NCBI GenBank assembly: GCA_030682575.1
Contig: JAUXNX010000003.1
Location: forward strand, 1-64,000
Length of the DNA: 64,000 bases
Direction: 5' to 3'
Origin: Gammaproteobacteria bacterium
GTDB taxonomy: Bacteria; Pseudomonadota; Gammaproteobacteria; Pseudomonadales; Pseudohongiellaceae
Shown: positions 30,129 through 39,443 of the stretch, piece by piece
Layout: the number at the start of each line of letters is the position of its first letter
How positions within the stretch are numbered: position 1 is the stretch's first letter
The notes under the pieces: model-generated
What the model was told of the DNA's origin: nothing
Database searches by the model: none
The model's input: the letters and a program-made list of their open reading frames with translations, nothing else
Made by a program: the position numbers and the translations under genes

Positions 30129-31097
30129 ATGAAAACCCGTAAACGCGAACCCGGTGCACGTAGTACTGGGAAAACGATGGGCGGCAACCTGCTATCACTG
30201 TGGCAAAGCCACAGGCAGATTGCGCGCCAGAGCCTGGAAAAACTCCTGAAAACACCTGTTGCCACGGCGATGACAGTGGCAGTTATCGGCATTGCGCTGC
30301 TTCTGCCTGCCGGGCTGTTCGTTGCCATGGACAATGTTCGCAATCTCAGTAGTGGGTTCAACAGCTTCACCCAGATCACGCTCTATCTGCGCGACGAAGT
30401 CTCGCAGGCTGAGGGCGAAGCTCTGCATGGGCAATTACTCACTCGCGACAATATCGCTGAGTCGCGGTACATCTCTGCCGCGCAGGCAGCAGAGGACTTC
30501 CAGGCCTATTCAGGCCTGGGGGACGTAATCAGCCAGTTGGAAGAAAATCCGCTGCCAGCCGTCATTGTTCTGACCCCGGTCAGCATCGCAAGTGATGAAG
30601 TGGCCCTGCTCCTCGGAGAACTCGCTACACTGCCGGAGGTTGAGTCGGCACAGCTCGATCTGGAATGGATCGAGCGACTGCAGCGCTTTCTGCAGCTGTC
30701 AGAACGTGCTGCCATCGCGCTGATGCTGATTTTTTCTCTGGCGGTGCTGTTTGTGGTTGGCAATACCATCCGCCTGGCGATCGAGAGCCGCCGGGCCGAG
30801 ATTGTCGTGGTCAAGCTGGTTGGCGGCACCGACGCCTATGTGGCCAGGCCTTTCCTGTATACCGGCACCTGGTACGGCCTTGCAGGAGGCTTACTGGCGT
30901 GGCTGTTGCTGGGTCTAATCATGCTGACACTGCACAGGCCTGTAATTGAGCTCCTCGCCCTCTATGACAGCCAATACAACGTTCACGGACTGACACTGCT
31001 GTCCAGCCTCGCTCTGCTTGGCGGCGCTGCTCTGCTGGGCTGGCTGGGTGCGTGGATATCCGTACGGCAGCACTTGGCGGCAATTGAGCCACGCTGA
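30129..31097 (+). CDS. ftsX: Cell division protein FtsX
   Basis: Inner-membrane permease-like partner of FtsE. Basic cytoplasmic N-terminus, first membrane helix about 53-77 (ATAMTVAVIGIALLLPAGLF), a periplasmic domain of about 100 residues (contains YISAAQAAEDF), then three helices (about 195-220, 245-275, 290-313). 322 aa is typical. Only three bases from ftsE, so co-translated. Confidence 0.95.
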   Translation: MKTRKREPGARSTGKTMGGNLLSLWQSHRQIARQSLEKLLKTPVATAMTVAVIGIALLLPAGLFVAMDNVRNLSSGFNSFTQITLYLRDEVSQAEGEALHGQLLTRDNIAESRYISAAQAAEDFQAYSGLGDVISQLEENPLPAVIVLTPVSIASDEVALLLGELATLPEVESAQLDLEWIERLQRFLQLSERAAIALMLIFSLAVLFVVGNTIRLAIESRRAEIVVVKLVGGTDAYVARPFLYTGTWYGLAGGLLAWLLLGLIMLTLHRPVIELLALYDSQYNVHGLTLLSSLALLGGAALLGWLGAWISVRQHLAAIEPR

Positions 31098-31417
31098 TGA
31101 AGATCGATTTACTGGATGGTTGCGATTCATATAAACGAATTGCACAATTCCCGGTTCAGGCGCAGATTGGACGCAAGAGTATTGCGGTACATGTAGAGAG
31201 TTGCCGGGAGAGGGTTGAAATTCAGTACGGATGACCCAATCTTGGCTGGAATGGCTGATTGTCCCGGTTCCGCAGACTGACTCCTTAGAGTTGTCCACAG
31301 ATAGCCGAATGGAAAGAAGCAGTGCTAGAATGAAATTGTACAGTTTGAAAGGGTGGCAGCGCCGGTGCGGGCTGCGCGTACCAGTCAACAGGTTACATTG
31401 AGAGTCAAAGGCAGATT
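31098..31417. other. Intergenic region before rpoH (320 bases)
   Basis: No gene is seen. This is the leader and promoter region for rpoH. In other gammaproteobacteria this region holds several promoters and part of an RNA thermosensor; here only one extended -10 could be picked out by eye (see separate entry). Confidence 0.45.
31323..31331 (+). promoter_or_regulatory. Possible extended -10 promoter element of rpoH
   Basis: The sequence TGCTAGAAT is an extended -10 (TGn + TAGAAT, 5/6 to TATAAT) about 85 bases upstream of the rpoH ATG. No good -35 hexamer is seen at 17 bases, which is acceptable for extended -10 promoters. Confidence 0.35.
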
Positions 31418-32278
31418 ATGAATATGGGAAAAAGTTTGCAGGTTATGGGCCCTATCGTTCCGGGTCGTGATTTGACGGCTTATATTGCGTCCGTGAACAG
31501 CATTGCTGTTCTGACACCGGAGCAGGAAAGGGATTTGGCAAATCAGTACTACTACGACAACAACGTGGATGCCGCTCGGCAACTGGTGCTCGCGCACCTG
31601 CGCTTTGTGGTGCATCTGGCCAAGAGCTATTCAGGTTACGGCCTGTCCCAGGCGGACCTGATCCAGGAAGGTAACGTCGGTCTGATGAAGGCCGTGAAGC
31701 GCTTCAACCCGGAAGTCGGCGTGCGTCTGGTGTCCTTTGCGGTGCATTGGATCAAGGCTGAAATGCACGAATTCATCCTGCGCAACTGGCGCATCGTCAA
31801 GATCGCCACCACCAAGGCGCAACGCAAGCTTTTCTTCAACCTGCGCAGCTCCAAGAAGAGCCTTGGCTGGTTGACCAACGACGAAGCGCAGACCATGGCG
31901 GACGAGTTGGGCGTTGATGCGAAAGTCGTTCGGCAGATGGAAGGCCGCATGAGTTCCTACGACATGGCGTTCGATGCCGATCCGGACAGCGATGACGATG
32001 TGGCCTACAAATCTCCTGCGTACTTCCTTGAAGACGAAGCCTCGGATATGGCGGAAACTCTGGAAGCCGCAGAATGGGAAGAGACCAAGAACAACAGTCT
32101 CTATCTCGCGATGAGTGAGCTGGATGACCGTAGCCGCGACATCATCACCAGCCGCTGGCTGGCCGATGAAAAGGCGACGCTGCATGATCTCGCCGCCAAG
32201 TATGACGTGTCCGCAGAGCGTATCCGTCAGTTGGAAAAGAATGCGATGGACAAGGTCAAGGCGATGATAAGCGCCTGA
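31418..32278 (+). CDS. rpoH: RNA polymerase sigma-32 factor (heat shock)
   Basis: Heat-shock sigma factor directing RNA polymerase to chaperone and protease promoters. Region 2 shows AHLRFVVHLAKSYSGYGL, DLIQEGNVGLMKAVKRF and the RpoH-box-like KAQRKLFFNLR; region 4 ends with AAKYDVSAERIRQLEKNAM. 286 aa, standard. It follows ftsX after a 320-base leader, the common gammaproteobacterial order. A strong intrinsic terminator follows. Confidence 0.97.
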   Translation: MNMGKSLQVMGPIVPGRDLTAYIASVNSIAVLTPEQERDLANQYYYDNNVDAARQLVLAHLRFVVHLAKSYSGYGLSQADLIQEGNVGLMKAVKRFNPEVGVRLVSFAVHWIKAEMHEFILRNWRIVKIATTKAQRKLFFNLRSSKKSLGWLTNDEAQTMADELGVDAKVVRQMEGRMSSYDMAFDADPDSDDDVAYKSPAYFLEDEASDMAETLEAAEWEETKNNSLYLAMSELDDRSRDIITSRWLADEKATLHDLAAKYDVSAERIRQLEKNAMDKVKAMISA

Positions 32279-32335
32279 TGAACTGGTGCGGATTTCGGTG
32301 ATCCGAAGTCATGTAGCCACTGCAAGACAGTGAAG

Positions 32336-32367
32336 AAGCCGCCGGGGATAACTTGAGCGGCTTTTTT
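32336..32367 (+). terminator. Rho-independent terminator after rpoH
   Basis: Perfect 7-base stem AAGCCGC/GCGGCTT followed by a run of T residues and TATTTT, about 60 bases after the rpoH stop codon. Confidence 0.88.
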
Positions 32368-32417
32368 ATTTTCAGTTCTGATTTATTTCAACCGCGGGAC
32401 ATTGGAGATCGCTGCTC

Positions 32418-32795
32418 ATGAACAATCTGTTTCTGGTGCTCGCAGGTGTGAACGGATTTATTTCCGTCTCTCTCGGCGCCTTCGCGGCTCATGGTTTGAA
32501 GAATTCCCTCACGCCTGAACTTCTCGCCACATTCCAGACCGGCGTGCAATATCACATGTACCACACCCTGGCATTGTTCGGCGTGGGACTTCTGGCTCTG
32601 TACTACCCAACGCAGTCGACAGTGCGCGTAAGTGGTTATCTGTTCCTTGCGGGTATCGTGATATTTTCCGGAAGTCTGTATGTATTGAGTCTGACCGGCA
32701 TCCGCTGGCTCGGCGCAATCACACCGATTGGCGGTGTTGCATTTTTAGCGGGTTGGGCGCTGCTTGCGTGGACGATGCTGCGCCTCCAGGCCTGA
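32418..32795 (+). CDS. DUF423 family small membrane protein
   Basis: 125 residues, four predicted membrane helices. The opening AGVNGFISVSLGAFAAHGL and TGVQYHMYHTLALF are characteristic of DUF423 (YgdD-like) proteins, whose function is unknown. It starts 50 bases after the rpoH terminator, so it has its own promoter. thiS follows 43 bases later and may be co-transcribed. Confidence 0.9.
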   Translation: MNNLFLVLAGVNGFISVSLGAFAAHGLKNSLTPELLATFQTGVQYHMYHTLALFGVGLLALYYPTQSTVRVSGYLFLAGIVIFSGSLYVLSLTGIRWLGAITPIGGVAFLAGWALLAWTMLRLQA

Positions 32796-32838
32796 GAAAG
32801 CACATCAAGTCACTGACGGTTTTATTCGAGAATTGCTT

Positions 32839-33039
32839 ATGCTGGTGAAAGTGAATGGCGATGATCTGGAGCTCGGCAGCGATGCCACTCTTGCGGATCT
32901 GCTGCAGGTGCTTTCGCTCGGCGACGCCAAGGTTGCAATCGAACTGAACCACACCATCGTGCCACGCAGTCAACATGCACAACAAGTCCTGCAGAATGGC
33001 GACAGTATCGAGATCGTGCACGCCATTGGTGGCGGTTAG
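32839..33039 (+). CDS. thiS: Sulfur carrier protein ThiS
   Basis: 66-residue ubiquitin-like sulfur carrier. It ends in the essential Gly-Gly (AIGGG tail), which is adenylated and thiocarboxylated to donate sulfur to ThiG. The start at 32839 (MLVKVNGDDLEL) is chosen over the ORF-track start, which runs back into the DUF423 gene. thiG follows 50 bases on. Confidence 0.93.
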   Translation: MLVKVNGDDLELGSDATLADLLQVLSLGDAKVAIELNHTIVPRSQHAQQVLQNGDSIEIVHAIGGG

Positions 33040-33089
33040 TACGAAGCGGCACGACTTCATGTTTCAAGATATAGTGAAAAGGTTATTTC

Positions 33090-33878
33090 ATGACAAACAC
33101 TGATACTTCTCTGATTATTGCCGGCAAGGAATACGCTTCGCGACTCATCGTCGGCAGCGGTAAATATACAAGTTTTCAGCAAAATCTGGACGCTCTGGTG
33201 GCCAGTGGTGCAGAGATGATCACTGTGGCCATTCGCCGCGTCAATCTCGGACAGCACGCTGGAGAGCCGAGCCTTCTCGAAGTGATTTCCCCGCACAAAT
33301 ACACGATCCTTCCCAACACCGCTGGTTGCTACAACGCAGCCGATGCAGTGCGCACGTGTCGCATGGCGCGGGAACTTCTGGACGGCCACAAGCTGGTCAA
33401 ACTGGAAGTGCTGGGTGATCAGAAAACGTTGTACCCCAATGTCACCGAGACTCTGATTGCCGCAGAAGAACTTGTGAAGGACGGTTTCGATGTCATGGTC
33501 TATACCAGCGATGACCCCCTGATCGCAAAACGTCTCGAAGAGATCGGCTGTGCTGCGGTCATGCCACTGGGCGCGCCAATCGGCTCCGGGCTGGGCATCC
33601 GTAACCCCTACAACATTCGCATGATTCTGGAGAACGCGAATGTACCTATCATTGTTGACGCTGGTGTTGGTACGGCATCGGATGCTGCGATTGCCATGGA
33701 GCTCGGTTGCCACGGTGTTCTGATGAACACCGCTATTGCCGAAGCAAAAAATCCCGTGTTAATGGCCTCTGCAATGAAGAAAGCCGTCGAAAGTGGTCGC
33801 GAGGCTTTTCTTGCTGGACGTATGCCGCGCCGCCTGTATGCCAGTGCATCATCTCCCATCGACGGAACATTTTTCTGA
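33090..33878 (+). CDS. thiG: Thiazole synthase ThiG
   Basis: Makes the thiazole phosphate of thiamine from deoxyxylulose phosphate, dehydroglycine and ThiS-thiocarboxylate. TIM-barrel with RLIVGSGKY, the Schiff-base Lys region LVKLEVLGD, phosphate-binding [14 protein letters not shown] and C-terminal ASSPIDG. 262 aa, standard. AAAGG precedes the ATG. Paired with thiS; other thi genes are not in this window. Confidence 0.96.
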   Translation: MTNTDTSLIIAGKEYASRLIVGSGKYTSFQQNLDALVASGAEMITVAIRRVNLGQHAGEPSLLEVISPHKYTILPNTAGCYNAADAVRTCRMARELLDGHKLVKLEVLGDQKTLYPNVTETLIAAEELVKDGFDVMVYTSDDPLIAKRLEEIGCAAVMPLGAPIGSGLGIRNPYNIRMILENANVPIIVDAGVGTASDAAIAMELGCHGVLMNTAIAEAKNPVLMASAMKKAVESGREAFLAGRMPRRLYASASSPIDGTFF

Positions 33879-33933
33879 TCTTGCAACCCGTCACTGACTC
33901 TCACGAATCTCACAGCACAAGTTGAAATCTGTC

Positions 33934-34689
33934 ATGCCTCCTATGAAAAATTTACCTGGCACCTCTACTGACAGGGAGTCTGTCAAAGATGCTGTAGACA
34001 AACGCATTCCTGCCGAGCACATGAGAGCTATCCGCAGCTATGTGATCCGTGGTGGTCGCCTCACGTCGTCACAGCAGCACGCCCTCGACAATTACTGGCC
34101 CAAGTATGGCATCACAAACAATAAGGGTGCTTTCGACAGCGAAAGGACGTTCGGCAGAATTGCTCCTCTTGTCATGGAGATCGGTTTCGGAATGGGCGAC
34201 TCTCTCTTGAGCATGGCGATCAACAACCCTGACAAGAACTTTATCGGTGTGGAAGTGCACAAACCCGGTGTGGGCAGATTGCTGCATGAGATTGAGGCCA
34301 ACTCCCTGAACAATCTGCGACTCTTCTGTCACGATGCCAAGGAAATCCTGCGTGACTGCATCGCAGACGGGCAGCTCGATACCGTACAGATATTCTTTCC
34401 TGATCCCTGGCACAAGAAGAAACACAACAAGCGCCGCCTCGTGCAACTCGACTTCATGGAGTTGGTACGACAGAAGCTTGCGATCGGTGGAAGTGTCCAT
34501 ATGGCGACCGACTGGGAGCCCTATGCCGAGCATATGATGGAGGTGATGATATCCGCACCAGGCTATGCAAATGCTGCCGGTGCCGGACAGTACAGCCTCA
34601 ATACGGATCGCCCGATCACGAAATTCGAGAAACGTGGTCAACGTCTCGGCCATGCCGTCCACGATCTAATCTTCATAAGAGAAGCCTGA
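33934..34689 (+). CDS. trmB: tRNA (guanine46-N7)-methyltransferase TrmB
   Basis: SAM-dependent enzyme making m7G46 in tRNA. Motifs: [13 protein letters not shown] (SAM site), [15 protein letters not shown], and [15 protein letters not shown], the TrmB signature. About 251 aa. Start choice is open: a TTG at 33922 (ORF track), ATG 33934 (used) or ATG 33943; none has a strong ribosome site. It follows thiG by 55 bases, probably in the same unit. Confidence 0.94.
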   Translation: MPPMKNLPGTSTDRESVKDAVDKRIPAEHMRAIRSYVIRGGRLTSSQQHALDNYWPKYGITNNKGAFDSERTFGRIAPLVMEIGFGMGDSLLSMAINNPDKNFIGVEVHKPGVGRLLHEIEANSLNNLRLFCHDAKEILRDCIADGQLDTVQIFFPDPWHKKKHNKRRLVQLDFMELVRQKLAIGGSVHMATDWEPYAEHMMEVMISAPGYANAAGAGQYSLNTDRPITKFEKRGQRLGHAVHDLIFIREA

Positions 34690-34808
34690 ACAGACTATCG
34701 TTCCATGACTTGATTCGCGGGTTCAGCCGTCCGGGGCTTTATGGCATTGGTCAGTGAGCTGGGTTATGCTTCGGGCACTCAATACATGAGTGGTCCGGGG
34801 GGAAGCAC

Positions 34809-35996
34809 ATGCTGGAGAGAGCGCAGAAGTTCTTGCAGATACCATTCAGAACGACCATTGTCGTCGCACTGTCACTTCTGATTCCGGGGACTCTGCCCGC
34901 TGCCGAGAATCCCGGCCTTCCACGCACCATCGCCTGGTCTGCATACCCCACTGGCACTGGCGGGTACAGCCAGGCAGTCGCCATCGGCAGCATCCTGCGT
35001 CGTGAATACGGCGTGAACCTGCGGGTGATCCCAGGTCGCAATGATGTCTCCCGTCTCGCAACATTGCTGGCTGGCCGCGTGCATTTTTCTGCTGGTGGCT
35101 CCGAAGCCGTATATGCCCAGGAAGGTGTACTGAACTTCGCGGCCCGAATATGGGGGCCGCAACCCCTGCGAGTGCTGCTATCCAATTTTTCCGACAGCTG
35201 CTCACTTACACTGGCCAGCGCGCGCGATGCCGAAATCAACACTATCGCTGATATTCGCGGCAAGCGAGTTACCTGGGTACAGGGCTCGCCCTCTTTGAAC
35301 AATGCCGCCACCGCGTTGCTCGCCTACGGCAACCTCACCTGGAATGATGTCACTCGTGTAGAGGTCGGAGGCTATAATGCCTCCATCGAAGCAGTGCTCA
35401 ATAATCGCGCCGATGTTGCCGGCGGTGCCTGCAACTCGCCCCCCTTCCTGCGTCTCGAGGCCTCACCCCGAGGTCTCAAGTTCATCACTTTTCCACATGC
35501 CGACACTGAGGCCGTGCAGCGTGTAAGAGACCTGTTGCCCTGGTATGTGACACACGTCGCCACCGAGGGTCCAACCATTCCGTCTGAAGGAATAGAAGTA
35601 TTCACTTCTGCCTACCCATTGCTGGTGGGCATGGACAGCGCCGACGAAACGCTCGTGTACAACCTGGTCAAAGTCATGCACGAGCAGTTTGATGACTACA
35701 AGGACAATGCGCCCGGTGCTGGCGGCTGGCTGATCACCCGCCAGAAATTCGAATCCGCCTTCATCCCCTACCATCCTGCAGCGATCCGTTATTTCCGGGA
35801 AATCGGTGTGTGGACGGATGCAGCCGAAGCCAAACAGCAGGAAAACCTCTATCGCCAGCACGTGCTGAGCGAAGCATGGGACGCATTTCTGCCCTCATCG
35901 CCGCAGAACCTTCGTGAATTCGAATCTGCATGGCTGGCAGCACGCGAGAAGGCACTTGCCGACAAGGGCCTGCTCACTCTGGCAGAAAACATCTGA
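34809..35996 (+). CDS. TAXI-family TRAP transporter solute-binding protein
   Basis: 395-residue periplasmic binding protein with a signal peptide (cleavage near PAAEN). WSAYPTGTGGYSQAVAIGSI near the N-terminus and LLAGRVHFSAGGSEAVY fit the TAXI subgroup of TRAP binding proteins. The substrate cannot be told from sequence; TAXI systems are linked to organic acids and amino acids. The fused permease gene starts 41 bases downstream, so these two form a complete importer. Confidence 0.88.
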   Translation: MLERAQKFLQIPFRTTIVVALSLLIPGTLPAAENPGLPRTIAWSAYPTGTGGYSQAVAIGSILRREYGVNLRVIPGRNDVSRLATLLAGRVHFSAGGSEAVYAQEGVLNFAARIWGPQPLRVLLSNFSDSCSLTLASARDAEINTIADIRGKRVTWVQGSPSLNNAATALLAYGNLTWNDVTRVEVGGYNASIEAVLNNRADVAGGACNSPPFLRLEASPRGLKFITFPHADTEAVQRVRDLLPWYVTHVATEGPTIPSEGIEVFTSAYPLLVGMDSADETLVYNLVKVMHEQFDDYKDNAPGAGGWLITRQKFESAFIPYHPAAIRYFREIGVWTDAAEAKQQENLYRQHVLSEAWDAFLPSSPQNLREFESAWLAAREKALADKGLLTLAENI

Positions 35997-36037
35997 TTGC
36001 CTCGTGCCATTCATCCAACAAGAAGAAGAAAATCAAC

Positions 36038-38035
36038 ATGACTGACAACGCCGCCGACCACAAGATTCTTGACGCCGCTGACGATACTGATGTGCCTGTA
36101 ATCGGGCGCTATCGCGTGCTCTCCAGTCGCTGGCGTACTGCCATGGCATTGCTTACCGGAGCGGCCACCCTGCTCGCCATGAATCAGATATTCGCACTTG
36201 GTTTCTTTGTTGACAGCATCATGCTCGACAGTCGCTATCTCTATCTGGTGACGGGAATCATGCTGGCGATGGTCTTCATCACGTTCCCTTCCGCAAAATC
36301 CAACCTCAATCATGTGCCCTGGTATGACATTGCGGTCATCGCCGTCATCGCGGTCGTCTTCGGTTACTTTGCGTGGAACGCGGAGCGAATCGTGCTGGAG
36401 GCGTGGGAGTACGTGTCTCCCCCGATAGGCGTGGCTCTCGCACTGGTCACATGGGCCATCGTGCTGGAAGCAGGTCGTCGTGCGGGCGGCTGGCCAATAT
36501 TCCTGATCGTGACCGTGATTTCGTTCTACCCGATGTACTCGCATCTCTTGCCGGATATCGTGGCTGGTATCGGTCTGCCAATTACCGATGTGGCAATCTT
36601 CCACGTTCTGGGTGAAGAAAGTTTGTTCGGGCTACCGATGCAGGCCTTCGCAATGCTCGTGTTCGGCTTTCTGCTATTCGGTGTTTCCTTGCAGTACACC
36701 GGAGGCGGCCCCTTCTTCATCAACTTCGCTTTCGCCCTGCTCGGGCATATGCGTGGCGGGCCTGCAAAAGTCGCAATCTTTTCCAGTGGACTCCTCGGCT
36801 CGATGAGCGGTGGCCCTGTCACTAACGTGCTCACAACTGGCCCGTTGACGATTCCTGCAATGCGCCGCACCGGCTTCACCAGACATTATGCTGCCGGGGT
36901 AGAAGCATGTGCCTCCACAGGAGGTGTAATGATGCCCCCGATCATGGGTGCCACTGCATTCGTGATGGCGAGTTTTCTGGGTGTCAGTTATGTGACCGTC
37001 GCCATTGCTGCCATCGTGCCATCGCTGCTTTACTTCTACGGGCTGTTTGTTCAGATCGACGCGTACGCTGCAAAACGCAATCTCCAGGGATTGCCGCGCG
37101 AGGAATTGCCAAGAGCAGGAAAGGTCTTCAAGGAAGGCTGGTATTTCCTGGCGGTATTTCTGCTTCTGTTGTGGATGTTGGTGTATATGCAGCAGGAGGC
37201 GACCGCCCCCTTCTATGCCACCGCGCTGTTGTTGATCATCAACCAGTTCACCTCTCACCGTCTCTCGCTGGACAAATTCCTATTGCTGATTGCTTCAACA
37301 GGAAAACTGATGGCGGAACTGGCGGGGATTCTGGCAGCAATAGGACTCATTGTCGGAGCGCTTGCCGTCACGGGGATGGCTGGTACATTTGCGAACGACC
37401 TCGTTTATATCGCCGGCGACAACGTGGTTGTCCTGCTGATCATGGGAGCGGTGACCAGTTTCGTACTGGGAATCGGCATGACAGTTACCGCCGCCTATAT
37501 CTTTCTCGCCATAATATTGGCACCAGCGCTGATAAATGCAGGACTTGATCCCCTGGCTTCACATATGTTCATCATGTATTGGGGAATGCTCAGTTTCATC
37601 ACACCGCCCGTTGCACTTTCAGCATTCGCTGCAGCTTCCGTGGCGCAATGTGCACCAATGAAGGTCGGCATAGAATCGATGCGGCTCGGGACTATCATCT
37701 ATTTCATACCGTTCTTCTTTGTGTTCAATCCCGCCATGTTATTGCAGGGCAGCCTGACGGAAATCCTTCCTGTGCTGGTGACTGCGCTGATTGGCGTGAC
37801 ATTGGTATCGGGAGCGTTGCAGGGCTATCTGATTGGATTTGGATTACTCGGAGAAAATGCCATGGGCATGCTTGCCCGCGTCATAGTGGGACTGGCTGGA
37901 CTGGTGTTTGCCATCCCCGGAGGAGGTTTGCTGGGGCTCAGCACGCTTTGGTTGGCGGCGGCGGCATTCATGATGACAGTGCTGGGAATGTGCATCGCAT
38001 GGCTGCAGCGCAGGCAAAGCCCTGTTACTGCATAA
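36038..38035 (+). CDS. TRAP transporter fused permease (DctQM-type), TAXI family
   Basis: 665 residues with many membrane helices. The N-terminal ~170 residues correspond to the small DctQ subunit and the rest to the large DctM permease. DctM landmarks: LGSMSGGPVTNVLTTGPLT, ASTGGVMMPPIMGATAFVMA and YWGMLSFITPPVALSAF. The start at 36038 (MTDNAADHK) is used; the ORF track extends 36 codons into the binding-protein gene. Transport is secondary, driven by an ion gradient, based on the family. Confidence 0.92.
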   Translation: MTDNAADHKILDAADDTDVPVIGRYRVLSSRWRTAMALLTGAATLLAMNQIFALGFFVDSIMLDSRYLYLVTGIMLAMVFITFPSAKSNLNHVPWYDIAVIAVIAVVFGYFAWNAERIVLEAWEYVSPPIGVALALVTWAIVLEAGRRAGGWPIFLIVTVISFYPMYSHLLPDIVAGIGLPITDVAIFHVLGEESLFGLPMQAFAMLVFGFLLFGVSLQYTGGGPFFINFAFALLGHMRGGPAKVAIFSSGLLGSMSGGPVTNVLTTGPLTIPAMRRTGFTRHYAAGVEACASTGGVMMPPIMGATAFVMASFLGVSYVTVAIAAIVPSLLYFYGLFVQIDAYAAKRNLQGLPREELPRAGKVFKEGWYFLAVFLLLLWMLVYMQQEATAPFYATALLLIINQFTSHRLSLDKFLLLIASTGKLMAELAGILAAIGLIVGALAVTGMAGTFANDLVYIAGDNVVVLLIMGAVTSFVLGIGMTVTAAYIFLAIILAPALINAGLDPLASHMFIMYWGMLSFITPPVALSAFAAASVAQCAPMKVGIESMRLGTIIYFIPFFFVFNPAMLLQGSLTEILPVLVTALIGVTLVSGALQGYLIGFGLLGENAMGMLARVIVGLAGLVFAIPGGGLLGLSTLWLAAAAFMMTVLGMCIAWLQRRQSPVTA

Positions 38036-38122
38036 AGTGATTTCTTCTGCGGACGTTGCCCTGTTCGCGATTCGCGTCGACCAGCCAATCGCGAGCCGAG
38101 CTCGCTCCCTCATATTCTTTGA

Positions 38123-39379
38123 TTATCGACGCTCGACTATAGCCTCGTAAACGCCGTTCTTGAACTCCTCGCGGAAGCCTTGCCCACCCGCAGGTGATAT
38201 CTGCGCCATGATCACGGTAACGATGCCTTGCACAGGATCGATCCAGAAGCGTGTACCTGCTGAACCATCCCACCATACTTCGCCCTGACTCACAGTGTGA
38301 TCATAGCTTTCAGGATCCAGCGCATAAGCGAATCCGCCAAGCGTCCATCCAGATGCGGCCATGTAACCTCCGCCCCCGATCGGGAGAAGCTCATCGGCAA
38401 TACTGTTTTCCATCATCAGTTGAACAGTTTCCGGCTTCAGAAGGCGACGCCCGTGCAATTCCCCCCCGCTCAGAAACAACTGCGAGAACTTTGCAAAATC
38501 GAGTGTGGACGATACCAGACCAACGCCCCCTTCAAGCAGAGGCACCTGTTCAGTGAAGTCGACGTCTTCCATTTTGTGAGGCTGCAGAGTGCCGTCTGCC
38601 CCCGGGCGATAAACGGCGGCCAGGCGATCAAGACGTGCCGGGTCTACCCAGAATACTGTGTCGGTCATGCCGAGGGGAGCAAATACACGTTCCTGCAGAA
38701 ACTCGTCGAAGGGCATTCCTGACCAGACTTCCACAAGACGACCAAGAATCGTGGCAGACAAACCATAACGGAAACTGGTGCCCGGATCCTCAAAGAGCGG
38801 TACCCGCGCGGCGTTGTCCGTCATCTGCTCCAGCGTAATGGAGCGCAGACGCACATTTTCAGCTACATAGATGGCCGAGCTGCGACTGCCAAGCCCTGAC
38901 GTGTGACGCATGAGGTCCGCAACAGTGATGTCCCCCACACGCTCACGGGTCTGATTCATGTCGGGTGCTGAGGAGTTGATGAAGACTCGCTGATCAGCAA
39001 ACCGGGGCAGATACATGGAGATAGGATCATCCAACTGGAACTTGCCCTCTTCCCACAGCACCATCGCTGCAAGACTGGTCACGGGGCGCGTCATCGAGTA
39101 AATGCGAAACAGCGCATCGTCGGGCATCTCGCTTCCCTTTTCGAGTTCGCGTTTACCGAGGGATTCAAGATAGACGAGCTTGCCATCGCGTAACACTGCA
39201 GCCACCGCTCCAGCGAAATGGCCCGCATCTATATGGGCCTGCAGATTGGCTGTCACGCGTTCCAGCCCCGCACTGGATAAACCCACGGATTCTGGTGTGG
39301 CACGCGGCAGGTCCTGTGCATGTACCTGGTAACTCGTGACGGAAAACAGTAGGGCGGAAATTATTGCCGGCAAACGCAT
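38123..39379 (-). CDS. Secreted serine hydrolase, class C beta-lactamase fold, with altered SxxK motif
   Basis: 418 residues with a signal peptide (cleavage near VHAQD). The fold is the beta-lactamase/EstB esterase type: FRIYSMTRPVTSLAAM, SFRYGLSATILGRLVE and WWDGSAGTRFWIDP near the C-terminus. The catalytic motif is Ser-Met-Thr-Arg instead of SxxK; the codon is clearly cgc (Arg). Whether the enzyme is active is open. It converges on the TRAP permease gene with 87 bases between. Substrate unknown; an esterase is the best guess. Confidence 0.87.
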   Translation of the reverse strand: MRLPAIISALLFSVTSYQVHAQDLPRATPESVGLSSAGLERVTANLQAHIDAGHFAGAVAAVLRDGKLVYLESLGKRELEKGSEMPDDALFRIYSMTRPVTSLAAMVLWEEGKFQLDDPISMYLPRFADQRVFINSSAPDMNQTRERVGDITVADLMRHTSGLGSRSSAIYVAENVRLRSITLEQMTDNAARVPLFEDPGTSFRYGLSATILGRLVEVWSGMPFDEFLQERVFAPLGMTDTVFWVDPARLDRLAAVYRPGADGTLQPHKMEDVDFTEQVPLLEGGVGLVSSTLDFAKFSQLFLSGGELHGRRLLKPETVQLMMENSIADELLPIGGGGYMAASGWTLGGFAYALDPESYDHTVSQGEVWWDGSAGTRFWIDPVQGIVTVIMAQISPAGGQGFREEFKNGVYEAIVERR

Positions 39380-39443
39380 TGTCAGACTCCTGGTGGTTTT
39401 GTTATTCCTCGAAACTCCAATAGAAGACAGGAGTCGCGAGACT

